From assembly GCF_000144405.1 (NCBI RefSeq), contig NC_014371.1:124001-188000 (forward strand): a stretch of 64,000 nt of DNA, read 5' to 3'. This document shows, piece after piece, positions 26,750-34,427 of the stretch. The notes under the pieces were generated by a model. The model saw only the letters and a list, made by a program, of their open reading frames with translations. It was not told the DNA's origin and made no database searches. Source of the stretch: Prevotella melaninogenica ATCC 25845. Its GTDB lineage: Bacteria > Bacteroidota > Bacteroidia > Bacteroidales > Bacteroidaceae. Positions within the stretch are counted from its first letter, which is position 1, and each line of letters opens with the position of its first letter. The position numbers were made by a program, and so were the translations under genes.

Positions 26750-26757
26750 CAAAGGTA
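26750..26757 (-). promoter_or_regulatory. Promoter -7 element of the small lipoprotein gene
   Basis: The minus strand reads TACCTTTG, about 52 bases upstream of the start. The rest of the 26.7-27.0 kb gap is AT-rich with no gene. Confidence 0.6.
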
Positions 26758-26999
26758 AGTATTTTTTTTATACGGCAATAATTTTTTTAGAACTTTTTTT
26801 GTTCTTCTTTTGTAACAAATTCGTAAGCTGTTGATAATCAGTATGATATGAATATTAAATAAATGTTAAAGGTTTTAATGTGTGCCTACACAATTTAAAA
26901 AACCTTTGTTTTTAGCGCCTTTAGAGCTTTGTTTTTGCGTGTAAAATCTTATTTTCTGGCTCTTTCTTGTTTTTTCTGATGAGCAAACGGGCTTATTTC

Positions 27000-27031
27000 T
27001 TTGGTTTTGTCTTCATTTTACTGTAACTTTG
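27000..27031 (+). promoter_or_regulatory. Promoter of mtaB, almost without a leader
   Basis: TTTG at 27000 and TAACTTTG at 27024 are spaced by 20 bases, a textbook match. The ATG at 27040 lies only 8 bases past the -7 element. Confidence 0.75.
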
Positions 27032-27039
27032 CAAGTTAT

Positions 27040-28389
27040 ATGATAGATACAGCAGCATTTCAAGGCAAGACAGCCAAGTTCTATACGTTGGGTTGTAAGC
27101 TCAACTTCTCAGAGACAAGTACCTTCGCGCGTACCTTATATAATATGGGCGTGCGTGAAGCGAAGAAGACTGAGCAGGCAGACATATGTCTGATTAACAC
27201 CTGTTCGGTTACTGAGGTTGCTGACCATAAGTGCCGTCAGATCATCCATCGTATGGTTCGCCAGAACCCAGGTGCTTTCGTAATCGTGACAGGTTGCTAT
27301 GCTCAGCTTGAGAGTGCAACGGTAGCGAAGATAGAAGGTGTTGACCTTGTGTTGGGTAGTAATGAGAAAGCCGACCTCGTACAGTATCTTAGTGATGCTT
27401 GGAACAAGGTCGATACAGCTAAAGAAGAGACGTCAGAGGGAGAGTATCACTCTGTAAAGACGAAGGATATTAAAAGTTTCCAAGCAAGTTGCTCACGTGG
27501 TAATCGTACACGCTACTTCCTAAAGGTGCAAGACGGATGTAATTACTTCTGTACTTATTGTACGATTCCTTTTGCTCGTGGATTCTCACGTAACCCGACT
27601 ATTCAGTCACTTGTTGCGCAGGCAGAAGAGGCTGCAAGAGAGGGTGGAAAGGAGATTGTTTTGACGGGAGTGAATATAGGTGACTTCGGTAAGACCACAG
27701 GTGAGAGTTTCTTAGACCTCGTTAAGGCATTAGATAAGGTAGAGGGCATACAGCGATTCCGTATTAGTTCGTTGGAACCCGACTTGATTGATGATGAGTT
27801 GATAGCGTATTGTGCAGAGTCACGAGCGTTTATGCCACATTTCCACCTCCCACTTCAGAGTGGTTCTGACGAGGTGTTGGAGTTGATGCACCGTCGTTAT
27901 GACACGGCACTCTTTGCTCGTAAGATAAAACTTATTAAGGAAAAGATGCCCGATGCATTTATCGGAGTGGATGTGATGGTAGGTTCTCGTGGCGAGCGTC
28001 CAGAGTATTTTGAGGATTGTTATAACTTCCTCGACTCTCTTCCAGTCACCCAACTCCATGTCTTCCCTTATTCGGAACGTCCAGGAACAGCGGCATTGTC
28101 AATCCCTTATGTGGTAGATGACCGTGAGAAGAAGCACCGTGCGCATAAGCTTTTGAAACTCTCTGACGAGAAGACACGTACCTTCTATGCGGAGCATATA
28201 GGGCAGGAGGCAGACGTCCTCTTTGAGAAAGCGGCACGAGGAAAGGCTATGCATGGCTTTACAGATAACTATATTCGTGTAGAACTATCGCCCGATCAGG
28301 CAAAGGAAGAATATGACAACCAGATTCTCCGAGTACGATTGGGAGAGTTTAATTTCGATCAAAGTTCATTAAAGGCAGAACTCTTATGA
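27040..28389 (+). CDS. mtaB: tRNA t6A37 methylthiotransferase MtaB
   Basis: A radical SAM enzyme that adds a methylthio group to t6A37 of tRNA. With the start at 27040 it has 449 residues. The frame opens at 27001, but that stretch is the promoter, so MIDTAAFQGK is the likely N-terminus. The UPF0004 domain carries the first cluster cysteines (GCKLNFSET, INTCSVT, TGCYAQ), then the radical SAM motif GCNYFCTYC (Cys-x3-Cys-x2-Cys), and a C-terminal TRAM-like domain. Length and motif order fit MtaB rather than MiaB or RimO. It overlaps the glycosyltransferase gene by ATGA. Confidence 0.92.
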   Translation: MIDTAAFQGKTAKFYTLGCKLNFSETSTFARTLYNMGVREAKKTEQADICLINTCSVTEVADHKCRQIIHRMVRQNPGAFVIVTGCYAQLESATVAKIEGVDLVLGSNEKADLVQYLSDAWNKVDTAKEETSEGEYHSVKTKDIKSFQASCSRGNRTRYFLKVQDGCNYFCTYCTIPFARGFSRNPTIQSLVAQAEEAAREGGKEIVLTGVNIGDFGKTTGESFLDLVKALDKVEGIQRFRISSLEPDLIDDELIAYCAESRAFMPHFHLPLQSGSDEVLELMHRRYDTALFARKIKLIKEKMPDAFIGVDVMVGSRGERPEYFEDCYNFLDSLPVTQLHVFPYSERPGTAALSIPYVVDDREKKHRAHKLLKLSDEKTRTFYAEHIGQEADVLFEKAARGKAMHGFTDNYIRVELSPDQAKEEYDNQILRVRLGEFNFDQSSLKAELL

Positions 28390-29423
28390 AAGTAGCGATA
28401 GTCATATTGAACTGGAATGGACGAAGCATGATGGAGCAATATCTCCCTTCCGTGCTGAAATTCTCACGAGATGAAGCAGAGGTTATCATAGCCGACAATG
28501 CTTCAACAGATGACTCTGTCGCATGGTTGAAAGAAACTTATCCACATGTTCGCGTGATAGAATTAGCTGAGAACTACGGCTTTGCGGAAGGCTATAATCG
28601 TGCGTTAAAGCAGGTAGACAGTGAATATTACGTGTTGTTAAACAGTGATGTTGAGGTCACACACCACTGGCTTACGCCCCTCATCGAGGAGATGGACGCC
28701 CATGAGGATATAGCAGCTTGCCAGCCAAAATTGCTCTCTGTTGCTAATCCTGACGCTTTTGAGTATGCCGGTGCATCGGGAGGTTTCATTGATCGTTATG
28801 GCTATCCATTCTGCCGTGGACGTATCTTTGACACGGTAGAGGATGATAATGGGCAGTATGATAATAGTGAAGAGGTACTTTGGGCAACAGGAGCTTGCTT
28901 GATGATACGTGCCAAAGACTATTGGGCAGCAGGTGGATTGGACGGCAGATTCTTTGCTCATAATGAAGAAATCGACCTCTGTTGGCGTCTGCATCAGATG
29001 GGTAAGCGCATCTTCTGTTTCCCTGAAAGCTATGTTTATCACGTTGGAGGCGGTACATTGCCTAAGTCAAATCCACGTAAAACCTTCCTGAACTTCCGTA
29101 ATAACTTGACCATGTTATGGAAGAACTTACCAGAAGATGAATTGAAACATGTCATGCGCGTAAGATGGTTTTTAGACTATTTAGCTGCATTTCAAACGCT
29201 GATTCTGAATCATAATTGGGGTGAATTTAAGGCGATTTTCTCAGCTCGTAGGGCTTTTAAAAAGTGGCGACATGAGTTTGAGAGATTACCTATTCGTCTT
29301 GATGGAGTAGTGAAACATCGAGAAAATATCCCTTCTTGCACGAATGATGGACGTAAGAAATATGCCCTCCTTTGGCAATATTACGTGAAGGGTCGTAAGT
29401 TTTTTAGCTCCTTATCTGAATGA
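28386..29423 (+). CDS. Family 2 glycosyltransferase (rhamnosyltransferase-like)
   Basis: A 345-residue GT-A enzyme. It opens VAIVILNWNGRSMMEQYL with the nucleotide-binding strand, then DNASTDDS, NYGFAEGYNRAL, and the DxD-like NSDVEV near residue 82. HNEEIDLCWRLHQMG and YHVGGGTLPKSNPRKTFLNFRNN are typical of the WbbL/RfbF-like rhamnosyltransferase group. It probably adds a sugar in cell-surface polysaccharide or glycolipid synthesis at the inner membrane. The start overlaps the mtaB stop by four bases, indicating translational coupling, although the functions look unrelated. Confidence 0.85.
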   Translation: MKVAIVILNWNGRSMMEQYLPSVLKFSRDEAEVIIADNASTDDSVAWLKETYPHVRVIELAENYGFAEGYNRALKQVDSEYYVLLNSDVEVTHHWLTPLIEEMDAHEDIAACQPKLLSVANPDAFEYAGASGGFIDRYGYPFCRGRIFDTVEDDNGQYDNSEEVLWATGACLMIRAKDYWAAGGLDGRFFAHNEEIDLCWRLHQMGKRIFCFPESYVYHVGGGTLPKSNPRKTFLNFRNNLTMLWKNLPEDELKHVMRVRWFLDYLAAFQTLILNHNWGEFKAIFSARRAFKKWRHEFERLPIRLDGVVKHRENIPSCTNDGRKKYALLWQYYVKGRKFFSSLSE

Positions 29424-29492
29424 AAATGGGATATAGTTGCATGTTATTTTAATATTTTTAGCAGAACGCTTGCGTTTTAAAATATATTTTAG

Positions 29493-29500
29493 TAATTTTG
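29493..29500 (+). promoter_or_regulatory. Promoter -7 element of the GldB-like gene
   Basis: TAATTTTG with CTTG 20 bases upstream. It lies 45 bases before the start at 29545. Confidence 0.5.
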
Positions 29501-29544
29501 CAATCAATACTCAAATATTGTAAAAAGTAACCAGAAAGTAACCA

Positions 29545-30357
29545 GTGAGATATCTCTATTGCATATTATTAGTTGTTCTGTTCACCTGTGTAGGCTGTCA
29601 GTTCAAACTTTCATCTGATGACGTGAATGAAAATTCACTGTTATTAGAGATAGATCGCTATGACCGTTTGGAATATCGTTACTTGACAACAGGTGATTTC
29701 TCTGCGCTCCAGCAGATGAATACAGAGTATCCGATAGAGACCCGTACACTGATAGAGGATGTCGTAAAGATTGGTGAGATAACCGATCCAGACATCAATA
29801 CAAAGTTCTTGAAGTTCTATCAAGACACGACCTTACAGTCTGTTATTGCAGCTGTAGAGTCGGAGTTTGCCAATACAGAAGACCTTGATCATCAGTTTAA
29901 TGGAGCTTTCAGACGACTGAAACAGGCTTTGCCGAACATTACAATCCCAAGAGTCTATGCACAGATATCAGCTTTAGACCAGAGTGTTGTCGTGGGTAAT
30001 GGTACTATCGGTATCTCGCTTGACAAGTATCTCGGTCCTAATTATCCTTTGTATGCTAAGTTTTATTCGCCAACACAGCGTAAACAGATGTCACGTGAAT
30101 ACATCCTTCCAGATTGTATGACATTCTATTTGATGAGTATCTATCCTTTACAGCATTTCGAATCGCGTCCGCAAGTGGAGCGTGACTTGCAGATTGGAAA
30201 GATACAATGGATTGTCAATCAGATAATGACAAAGCGAACCTATCACAGTCGGTATGAGGAGGCTGTAGACAACTATATGAAGAAGAACCCTAAGACTTCT
30301 TATGAGGAACTGCTTCGTATGACAGACTTCTCCAAATTTACTGTTGTGGAGAGTTAA
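29545..30357 (+). CDS. GldB-like lipoprotein
   Basis: A 270-residue lipoprotein. The start codon is GTG, as no ATG lies near the signal sequence MRYLYCILLVVLFTCVGC (Cys at 18). The middle reads LPNITIPRVYAQISALDQSVV, then ISLDKYLGPNYPLY, and REYILPDCMTFYL, matching the conserved pattern of GldB, a lipoprotein first tied to gliding motility and type IX secretion in Flavobacteria and also common in non-gliding Bacteroidales. It has its own promoter, so it is not part of the mtaB-glycosyltransferase unit. Confidence 0.72.
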   Translation: MRYLYCILLVVLFTCVGCQFKLSSDDVNENSLLLEIDRYDRLEYRYLTTGDFSALQQMNTEYPIETRTLIEDVVKIGEITDPDINTKFLKFYQDTTLQSVIAAVESEFANTEDLDHQFNGAFRRLKQALPNITIPRVYAQISALDQSVVVGNGTIGISLDKYLGPNYPLYAKFYSPTQRKQMSREYILPDCMTFYLMSIYPLQHFESRPQVERDLQIGKIQWIVNQIMTKRTYHSRYEEAVDNYMKKNPKTSYEELLRMTDFSKFTVVES

Positions 30358-30391
30358 TGAACATTGCTTGACGAAATTAAAAGAAAGATAC

Positions 30392-30447
30392 TATCCCCTC
30401 TCAGAACCAACGGCATCGACCATATGAAAGGTTTTGCAGAGGGGATA
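30392..30447 (+). terminator. Possible stem downstream of the GldB-like gene
   Basis: TATCCCCTCT pairs with AGAGGGGATA across a 36-base loop. There is no strong T-run, so it may be an RNA end-protecting stem rather than an intrinsic terminator. Confidence 0.4.
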
Positions 30448-30536
30448 ATTGTATCACCAAGTTATCAGAGTTTAACCTCTAATCAGTCGTTGGAAGATAA
30501 ATTGCTCGTATCTCAGTGATATATTATAAGGCAATA

Positions 30537-30600
30537 TGCCCTCAGCACAAATGGTGCTAAGCCTTCGCACCACATGTGCGGAGCCTCCGCACGAGGCTTG
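30537..30600. repeat. REP-like repeat, copy 3
   Basis: It contains CTCAGCACAAATGGTGCTAA, then CCTTCGCACCACATGTGCGG and AGCCTCCGCACGAGGCTTG. It belongs to the CACATGTGGTGCGG family. Apart from this and the promoter below, the 30.36-30.86 kb gap holds nothing. Confidence 0.65.
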
Positions 30601-30790
30601 AACAGGGCTGGGGAACTTTATAAGTATCATCTTATTTGAGGCAAGATACAAATAGTAGACATACAAGGTGTGTTTTTAAGTAAGCGGTGTAAATAGTTTG
30701 TCATCTGTTGATAAGCTAATACTTTTCATGTGTATTTTATAGTGAACGATTAAATTTATCGTCATCTAATAACAAAAATGTCAGTTTGTT

Positions 30791-30820
30791 TTTGTTTATC
30801 TTCTTTTTTTTATATTTTTG
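30791..30820 (+). promoter_or_regulatory. Promoter of the four-gene tandem array
   Basis: TTTG at 30791 and TATTTTTG at 30813 are 18 bases apart. It lies 40 bases before the first gene of the array, and no other promoter was seen inside the array. Confidence 0.55.
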
Positions 30821-30860
30821 TAGCAAGGTCTTTTATTTACTAACGCTTAAATAATTATTT

Positions 30861-31574
30861 ATGGAAAAGGGGAGAGCCATTTGCAAAGTCTTGAAGGATG
30901 TCCGTCAGAAAATAGCAAATGAGAACGGAATAAGCTATCATCCAGAAGAGTGTCACCATAAGGGTGAATGTACAGGTACGTGTCCTGGCTGTGAGAAAGA
31001 AATCCGTTACCTTGAAGAACAACTGAAGAATAAACAGCATAGCGGTTTAGGTTTGAAGGTGGCAGGTATCGCAGCAGGCGTCTGTGTGACAGTATTGCCA
31101 ATGGCTGCTATGGTACAGACAGAGAGTAAGATTAGTCTGGAGGCGAATCCCCAGCTCATAAAGCAGGATAGTATAAAAGTGGTAGACCTGACGAATGGTA
31201 ATCCTGATGCTGTGCTTTTACGTGGACAGGTGCTTGATAAGGAAACAAAAGAGTCATTAATTGGGGCAGTTGTTATGTTGAAAGGTTCAATAGCTCCAAA
31301 TGGATTGGGAACGTGTACCAATGTGGATGGCTGGTATGCAGTGAAAGCTTTACCAACTGACACCTTAGAAGCTGGCTTTGTAGGCTATCATAAGACTTTC
31401 GTGACGGTTAAAGAGCTGTTAGCGACAAAGGATAAGACGATTTATCTTGAGCAGGATACTACCAATTGGCATAAGATTATCACCGTTGGGGGCATAAAAG
31501 GAATATCAGGGAAGCATCATCCTAAGAAAGGACCTAAGTCGCATAAGGAGAAGAATAAAAAGAAGTGTAAGTAA
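30861..31574 (+). CDS. Four-Cys / TM / carboxypeptidase-regulatory-like protein, paralog 1
   Basis: A 237-residue product and the most divergent of the four tandem paralogs. An N-terminal segment with Cys8 and the motif Cys31-x5-Cys37-x3-Cys41-x2-Cys44 (ECHHKGECTGTCPGCEKEI) is followed by a hydrophobic stretch (about 65-84, LKVAGIAAGVCVTVLPMAAM). A CarboxypepD_reg-like beta-sandwich follows (about 118-195, LLRGQVLDKETKESLIGAVV), then the basic tail PKSHKEKNKKKCK. A cytosolic Cys domain, one membrane pass and a periplasmic sandwich is the simplest topology. Function unknown; it is first in the operon. Confidence 0.8.
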   Translation: MEKGRAICKVLKDVRQKIANENGISYHPEECHHKGECTGTCPGCEKEIRYLEEQLKNKQHSGLGLKVAGIAAGVCVTVLPMAAMVQTESKISLEANPQLIKQDSIKVVDLTNGNPDAVLLRGQVLDKETKESLIGAVVMLKGSIAPNGLGTCTNVDGWYAVKALPTDTLEAGFVGYHKTFVTVKELLATKDKTIYLEQDTTNWHKIITVGGIKGISGKHHPKKGPKSHKEKNKKKCK

Positions 31575-31585
31575 GGATAAGGATT

Positions 31586-32299
31586 ATGGTAAAAGGAAAG
31601 AGTACTTGTAAGCTATTGAAGGATATTCGGCAGCAGATAGCGGATGCGAATGGTATCAGTTATCAGCCTAAGGAGTGTCATCACAAGGGGGATTGTGCAG
31701 GTACCTGCCCTGCTTGTGAGGAGGAGATACGCTACCTTGAACGTGAGTTAAAGGCACGTAAGGGTAATGACTTCGGTATGAAGGTGGCTGGTATTGCTGC
31801 TGGTATCTGCGCTACGGTAATGCCGATGACTACTGCTGCGCAAACTGTTAAGCCTGATAGTACGGCTAATCGTCCTGTACATACAGCTAAGAAAGGCGAT
31901 GTAAAGGTAGTAGACCTTTCTGATGGTTGTGCATCACCTGTGGTTGTACGTGGAATGGTCATAGGTGGTGATGATAAGGAACCTTTGATAGGTGCTTCTG
32001 TTGTAATAGACGGAACAAACAAGGGCGTTGCAACAAACGTGGATGGACAGTTTGCCTTGAAGTTACCACCAGACACTTCGTTGGTTATTTCATATATCGG
32101 ATACAAGACAAAGAAGGTTCATGTAAGCTCTCTTTTGCATTCTGATAATAATGTTATAGTGCTTGAGGATAGTAGAGAGCCAATGTTAGATGGCATTGTA
32201 ACAACAGCTACACTACCTACCAGTAAAGATGACGTGTATGGTCATAGGACTTATAAACCGAAGTCGCATAAGGAAAAGAATAAAAAGAAGTGTAAGTAA
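31586..32299 (+). CDS. Four-Cys / TM / carboxypeptidase-regulatory-like protein, paralog 2
   Basis: A 237-residue product that starts 725 bases after the first gene, with an 11-base spacer. The Cys positions are identical (8, 31, 37, 41, 44). The hydrophobic segment ends MTTAAQ, which looks like a signal-peptidase site but lies at residue 86. The beta-sandwich covers about 118-194 (ASVVIDGTNKGVATNVDGQF). After NNVIVLE a 21-residue stretch (195-215) includes LDGIVTTATLP, resembling the TonB-box region that follows the same domain in SusC-type receptors. The tail DVYGHRTYKPKSHKEK then KKKCK is shared with paralog 3. It is very similar to paralog 3 except in 195-215. Confidence 0.82.
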   Translation: MVKGKSTCKLLKDIRQQIADANGISYQPKECHHKGDCAGTCPACEEEIRYLERELKARKGNDFGMKVAGIAAGICATVMPMTTAAQTVKPDSTANRPVHTAKKGDVKVVDLSDGCASPVVVRGMVIGGDDKEPLIGASVVIDGTNKGVATNVDGQFALKLPPDTSLVISYIGYKTKKVHVSSLLHSDNNVIVLEDSREPMLDGIVTTATLPTSKDDVYGHRTYKPKSHKEKNKKKCK

Positions 32300-32310
32300 G
32301 GATAAGGATT

Positions 32311-33024
32311 ATGGTAAAAGGAAAGAGTACTTGTAAGCTATTAAAGGATATTCGGCAGCAGATAGCGGATGCGAATGGTATTAGCTATCAGCCTAAGGAG
32401 TGTCATCACAAGGGAGATTGTGCAGGTACTTGCCCTGCTTGTGAGGAGGAGATACGTTATCTTGAACATGAGTTAAAGGCACGTAAGGGTAATGGCTTCG
32501 GTATGAAGGTGGCTGGTATTGCTGCAGGTATCTGCGCTACGGTAATGCCGATAACTGCTGCTGCGCAAGCTGTTAAGCCTGATAGTACGGCTAATTGTCC
32601 TGTACATACAGCTAAGAAAGGCGATGTAAAGGTAGTAGACCTTTCTGATGGTTGTGCATCACCTGTGGTTGTACGTGGAATGGTCATTGGTAGTGATGAT
32701 AAAGAACCAGTTATAGGTGCTTCTGTTGTAATAGATGGAACAAACAAGGGCGTTGCTACAAACGTAGATGGACAGTTTGCTTTGAAGTTACCACCAGACA
32801 CTTCGTTGGTTATTTCATATATAGGTTGTAAGGATAAGAAAGTTCGTGTAAGTTCTCTTTTGCATTCTGATAATAATGTTATTGTACTGGAAGTCTCTGA
32901 ATTATCGGGTTTATCGGGCATAGCAGGAGGGCTTGTAACCGTCTTGAACTACGATGACGTGTATGGTCATAGGACTTATAAACCGAAGACGCATAAGGAA
33001 AAGAATAAAAAGAAATGTAAGTAA
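32311..33024 (+). CDS. Four-Cys / TM / carboxypeptidase-regulatory-like protein, paralog 3
   Basis: A 237-residue recent duplicate of paralog 2. By eye only about a dozen residues differ in the first 194, but residues 195-215 (starting VSELSGLSGIAGG) are almost wholly different at the same length, and the tail from DVYGHRTYKPK is conserved again. Additional cysteines appear at about 95 (TANCPVH) and 173 (YIGCKD). Start, spacer (11 bases) and 725-base period repeat those of paralog 2. Confidence 0.82.
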   Translation: MVKGKSTCKLLKDIRQQIADANGISYQPKECHHKGDCAGTCPACEEEIRYLEHELKARKGNGFGMKVAGIAAGICATVMPITAAAQAVKPDSTANCPVHTAKKGDVKVVDLSDGCASPVVVRGMVIGSDDKEPVIGASVVIDGTNKGVATNVDGQFALKLPPDTSLVISYIGCKDKKVRVSSLLHSDNNVIVLEVSELSGLSGIAGGLVTVLNYDDVYGHRTYKPKTHKEKNKKKCK

Positions 33025-33035
33025 GGATTAATATT

Positions 33036-33734
33036 ATGACAAAAGGAAAGAGTACTTGTAAGCTATTAAAGGATATTCGACAGCAGATAGCGGATGCGAA
33101 TGGTATCAGCTATCAGCCTAAGGAGTGTCATTACGAAGGGGATTGTGCAGGCACTTGCCCTGCTTGTGAGGCGGAGATACGCTATTTAGAGACGCAATTA
33201 AGAGAACGGAAACGCAAGGGATGGGGCATGAAAGTGGCTGGTTTGGCTGCTGGTCTTTGTGTTGCTACGGTTCCGCTTACATCATGTCAGAACACTCCCA
33301 AAGCTTGCAACGTTGAGAATAAAGCTCAGGATTCTACTGATACGCCAGTTATGGGTAAAGTAGTGATACCAAAAGCACTCACTGCAGATTCGAAGAATGC
33401 TATTGTTATTATTGGACGCGTGCTCGACTCATCTACTGGTAAGGCTGCTCCGGAGGTTAATGTTATGCTATTAGGAGGTAAGAAGAGGCTGCCTTTGGGC
33501 GAAGATGGAAGATTTGTATTGCAGGTTAATCGTAATGACACCCTCGTGTTTTCATCTTATGGATTTGAAGATAAGGTGATAGCAGTGAAGTCTATTCGTA
33601 ATCCTGATAATATGGTTGTCCGTTTAGAACCTTCTCTTGACTTAGTAGGGGAGATAGACAGGGAGTATTTAGAGAAAGAATTAGCCGATAGCACTGCTCC
33701 TCAATCACATAAAGAGAAATGCAATCAGAAATAA
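33036..33734 (+). CDS. Four-Cys / carboxypeptidase-regulatory-like protein, paralog 4
   Basis: A 232-residue last member. It keeps Cys8, Cys31, Cys37, Cys41 and Cys44. The hydrophobic segment reads KVAGLAAGLCVATVPLTSCQ, so it ends in a lipobox-like LTSC at 81-84 where paralogs 2 and 3 have an AAAQ-type end. The sandwich domain is divergent (VIIGRVLDSSTGKAAPEVNV) and the tail is shortened to SHKEKCNQK. Its 3-prime end overlaps the radical SAM gene by 16 bases, so the two are very likely translated together. Confidence 0.8.
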   Translation: MTKGKSTCKLLKDIRQQIADANGISYQPKECHYEGDCAGTCPACEAEIRYLETQLRERKRKGWGMKVAGLAAGLCVATVPLTSCQNTPKACNVENKAQDSTDTPVMGKVVIPKALTADSKNAIVIIGRVLDSSTGKAAPEVNVMLLGGKKRLPLGEDGRFVLQVNRNDTLVFSSYGFEDKVIAVKSIRNPDNMVVRLEPSLDLVGEIDREYLEKELADSTAPQSHKEKCNQK

Positions 33735-34339
33735 CAGCACCGTTTATTGCCATTAATCGGCACAGGCTCACCACGGATGGCGAAGGCGTAACGACATTGG
33801 TAGGCTTTCATGGTTGTCCGCTTCATTGCGAGTACTGCTTAAATGCTCAGTGCTTGCAGGCTGATGGTGTATGGTGCAGGCTGACACCCGGTGAGTTGTA
33901 TAGTGAGGTAGAGATAGACGATCTTTACTTTGTGGCAACGGGTGGCGGTATCTGTTTTGGCGGTGGTGAACCCCTTTTACGTTCAGACTTCATCAAGGCC
34001 TTTGCCGAGATAATGAATCCCGAATGGAAGTTGACAATAGAGACATCGCTCAACGTACCGCTTGAGAATGTTAAAGCTATTGCCTCGTTGGTGCAGATGT
34101 GGTATGTAGATATTAAGGATATGAACCCTGATATCTACAAAGCATATGGATGTAAAGAGAATAAGCAGGTAATCAGTAATCTTCAATGGTTAGCAGCGAA
34201 TGGATATGCTGATAAGGTAATCATACGTCTACCCTTGATACCTGAATATAATACAGACGAAGACCGCCAGCAGAGTCAGCAACAGTTAGAAAAGATGGGC
34301 TTTACAAACTTTGATAAGTTTAATTATATTGTGCGGTAG
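33719..34339 (+). CDS. Radical SAM protein of the glycyl-radical-activase type
   Basis: A 206-residue product. The cluster motif is Cys33-x3-Cys37-x2-Cys40 in GFHGCPLHCEYC, preceded by LTTDGEGVTTLVGF, as in PflA and NrdG activases (TVDGPG then FxxGCPLRCxxC). GGGEPLL is the SAM-binding GGE motif, and WYVDIKDMN and RLPLIPEYN fit the PflA barrel. No extra 4Fe-4S ferredoxin insert or SPASM domain is seen. No glycyl radical enzyme lies nearby; instead it overlaps the last of four Cys-motif genes. It probably acts on, or receives electrons through, those proteins, though an activase for a distant enzyme cannot be excluded. Confidence 0.85.
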   Translation: MQSEITAPFIAINRHRLTTDGEGVTTLVGFHGCPLHCEYCLNAQCLQADGVWCRLTPGELYSEVEIDDLYFVATGGGICFGGGEPLLRSDFIKAFAEIMNPEWKLTIETSLNVPLENVKAIASLVQMWYVDIKDMNPDIYKAYGCKENKQVISNLQWLAANGYADKVIIRLPLIPEYNTDEDRQQSQQQLEKMGFTNFDKFNYIVR

Positions 34340-34373
34340 TAGTATTCATCTTATACAATATACATAGCTCATC

Positions 34374-34405
34374 TTTGTATTTTTACTTGAAAAGCATTAT
34401 CTTTG
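34374..34405 (+). promoter_or_regulatory. Promoter of the alpha-2-macroglobulin-like gene
   Basis: TTTG at 34374 and TATCTTTG at 34398 are spaced by 20 bases, 23 bases upstream of the ATG. Confidence 0.75.
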
Positions 34406-34427
34406 CAATTAATAAAAGAAAGAGAGT

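Noticed and set aside
30472..30666. 64-codon minus-strand open frame
   Set aside because: It runs through REP-like repeat copy 3, with no protein-like composition.
30861..33734. Diversity-generating retroelement acting on the array
   Set aside because: No reverse transcriptase or template repeat was seen, and the variable block differs wholesale rather than at adenine-specific sites.
33719..34339. Radical SAM gene named as pyruvate formate-lyase or anaerobic ribonucleotide reductase activase
   Set aside because: Motifs fit the activase type, but neither partner enzyme is in the window, so a specific name is not supported.
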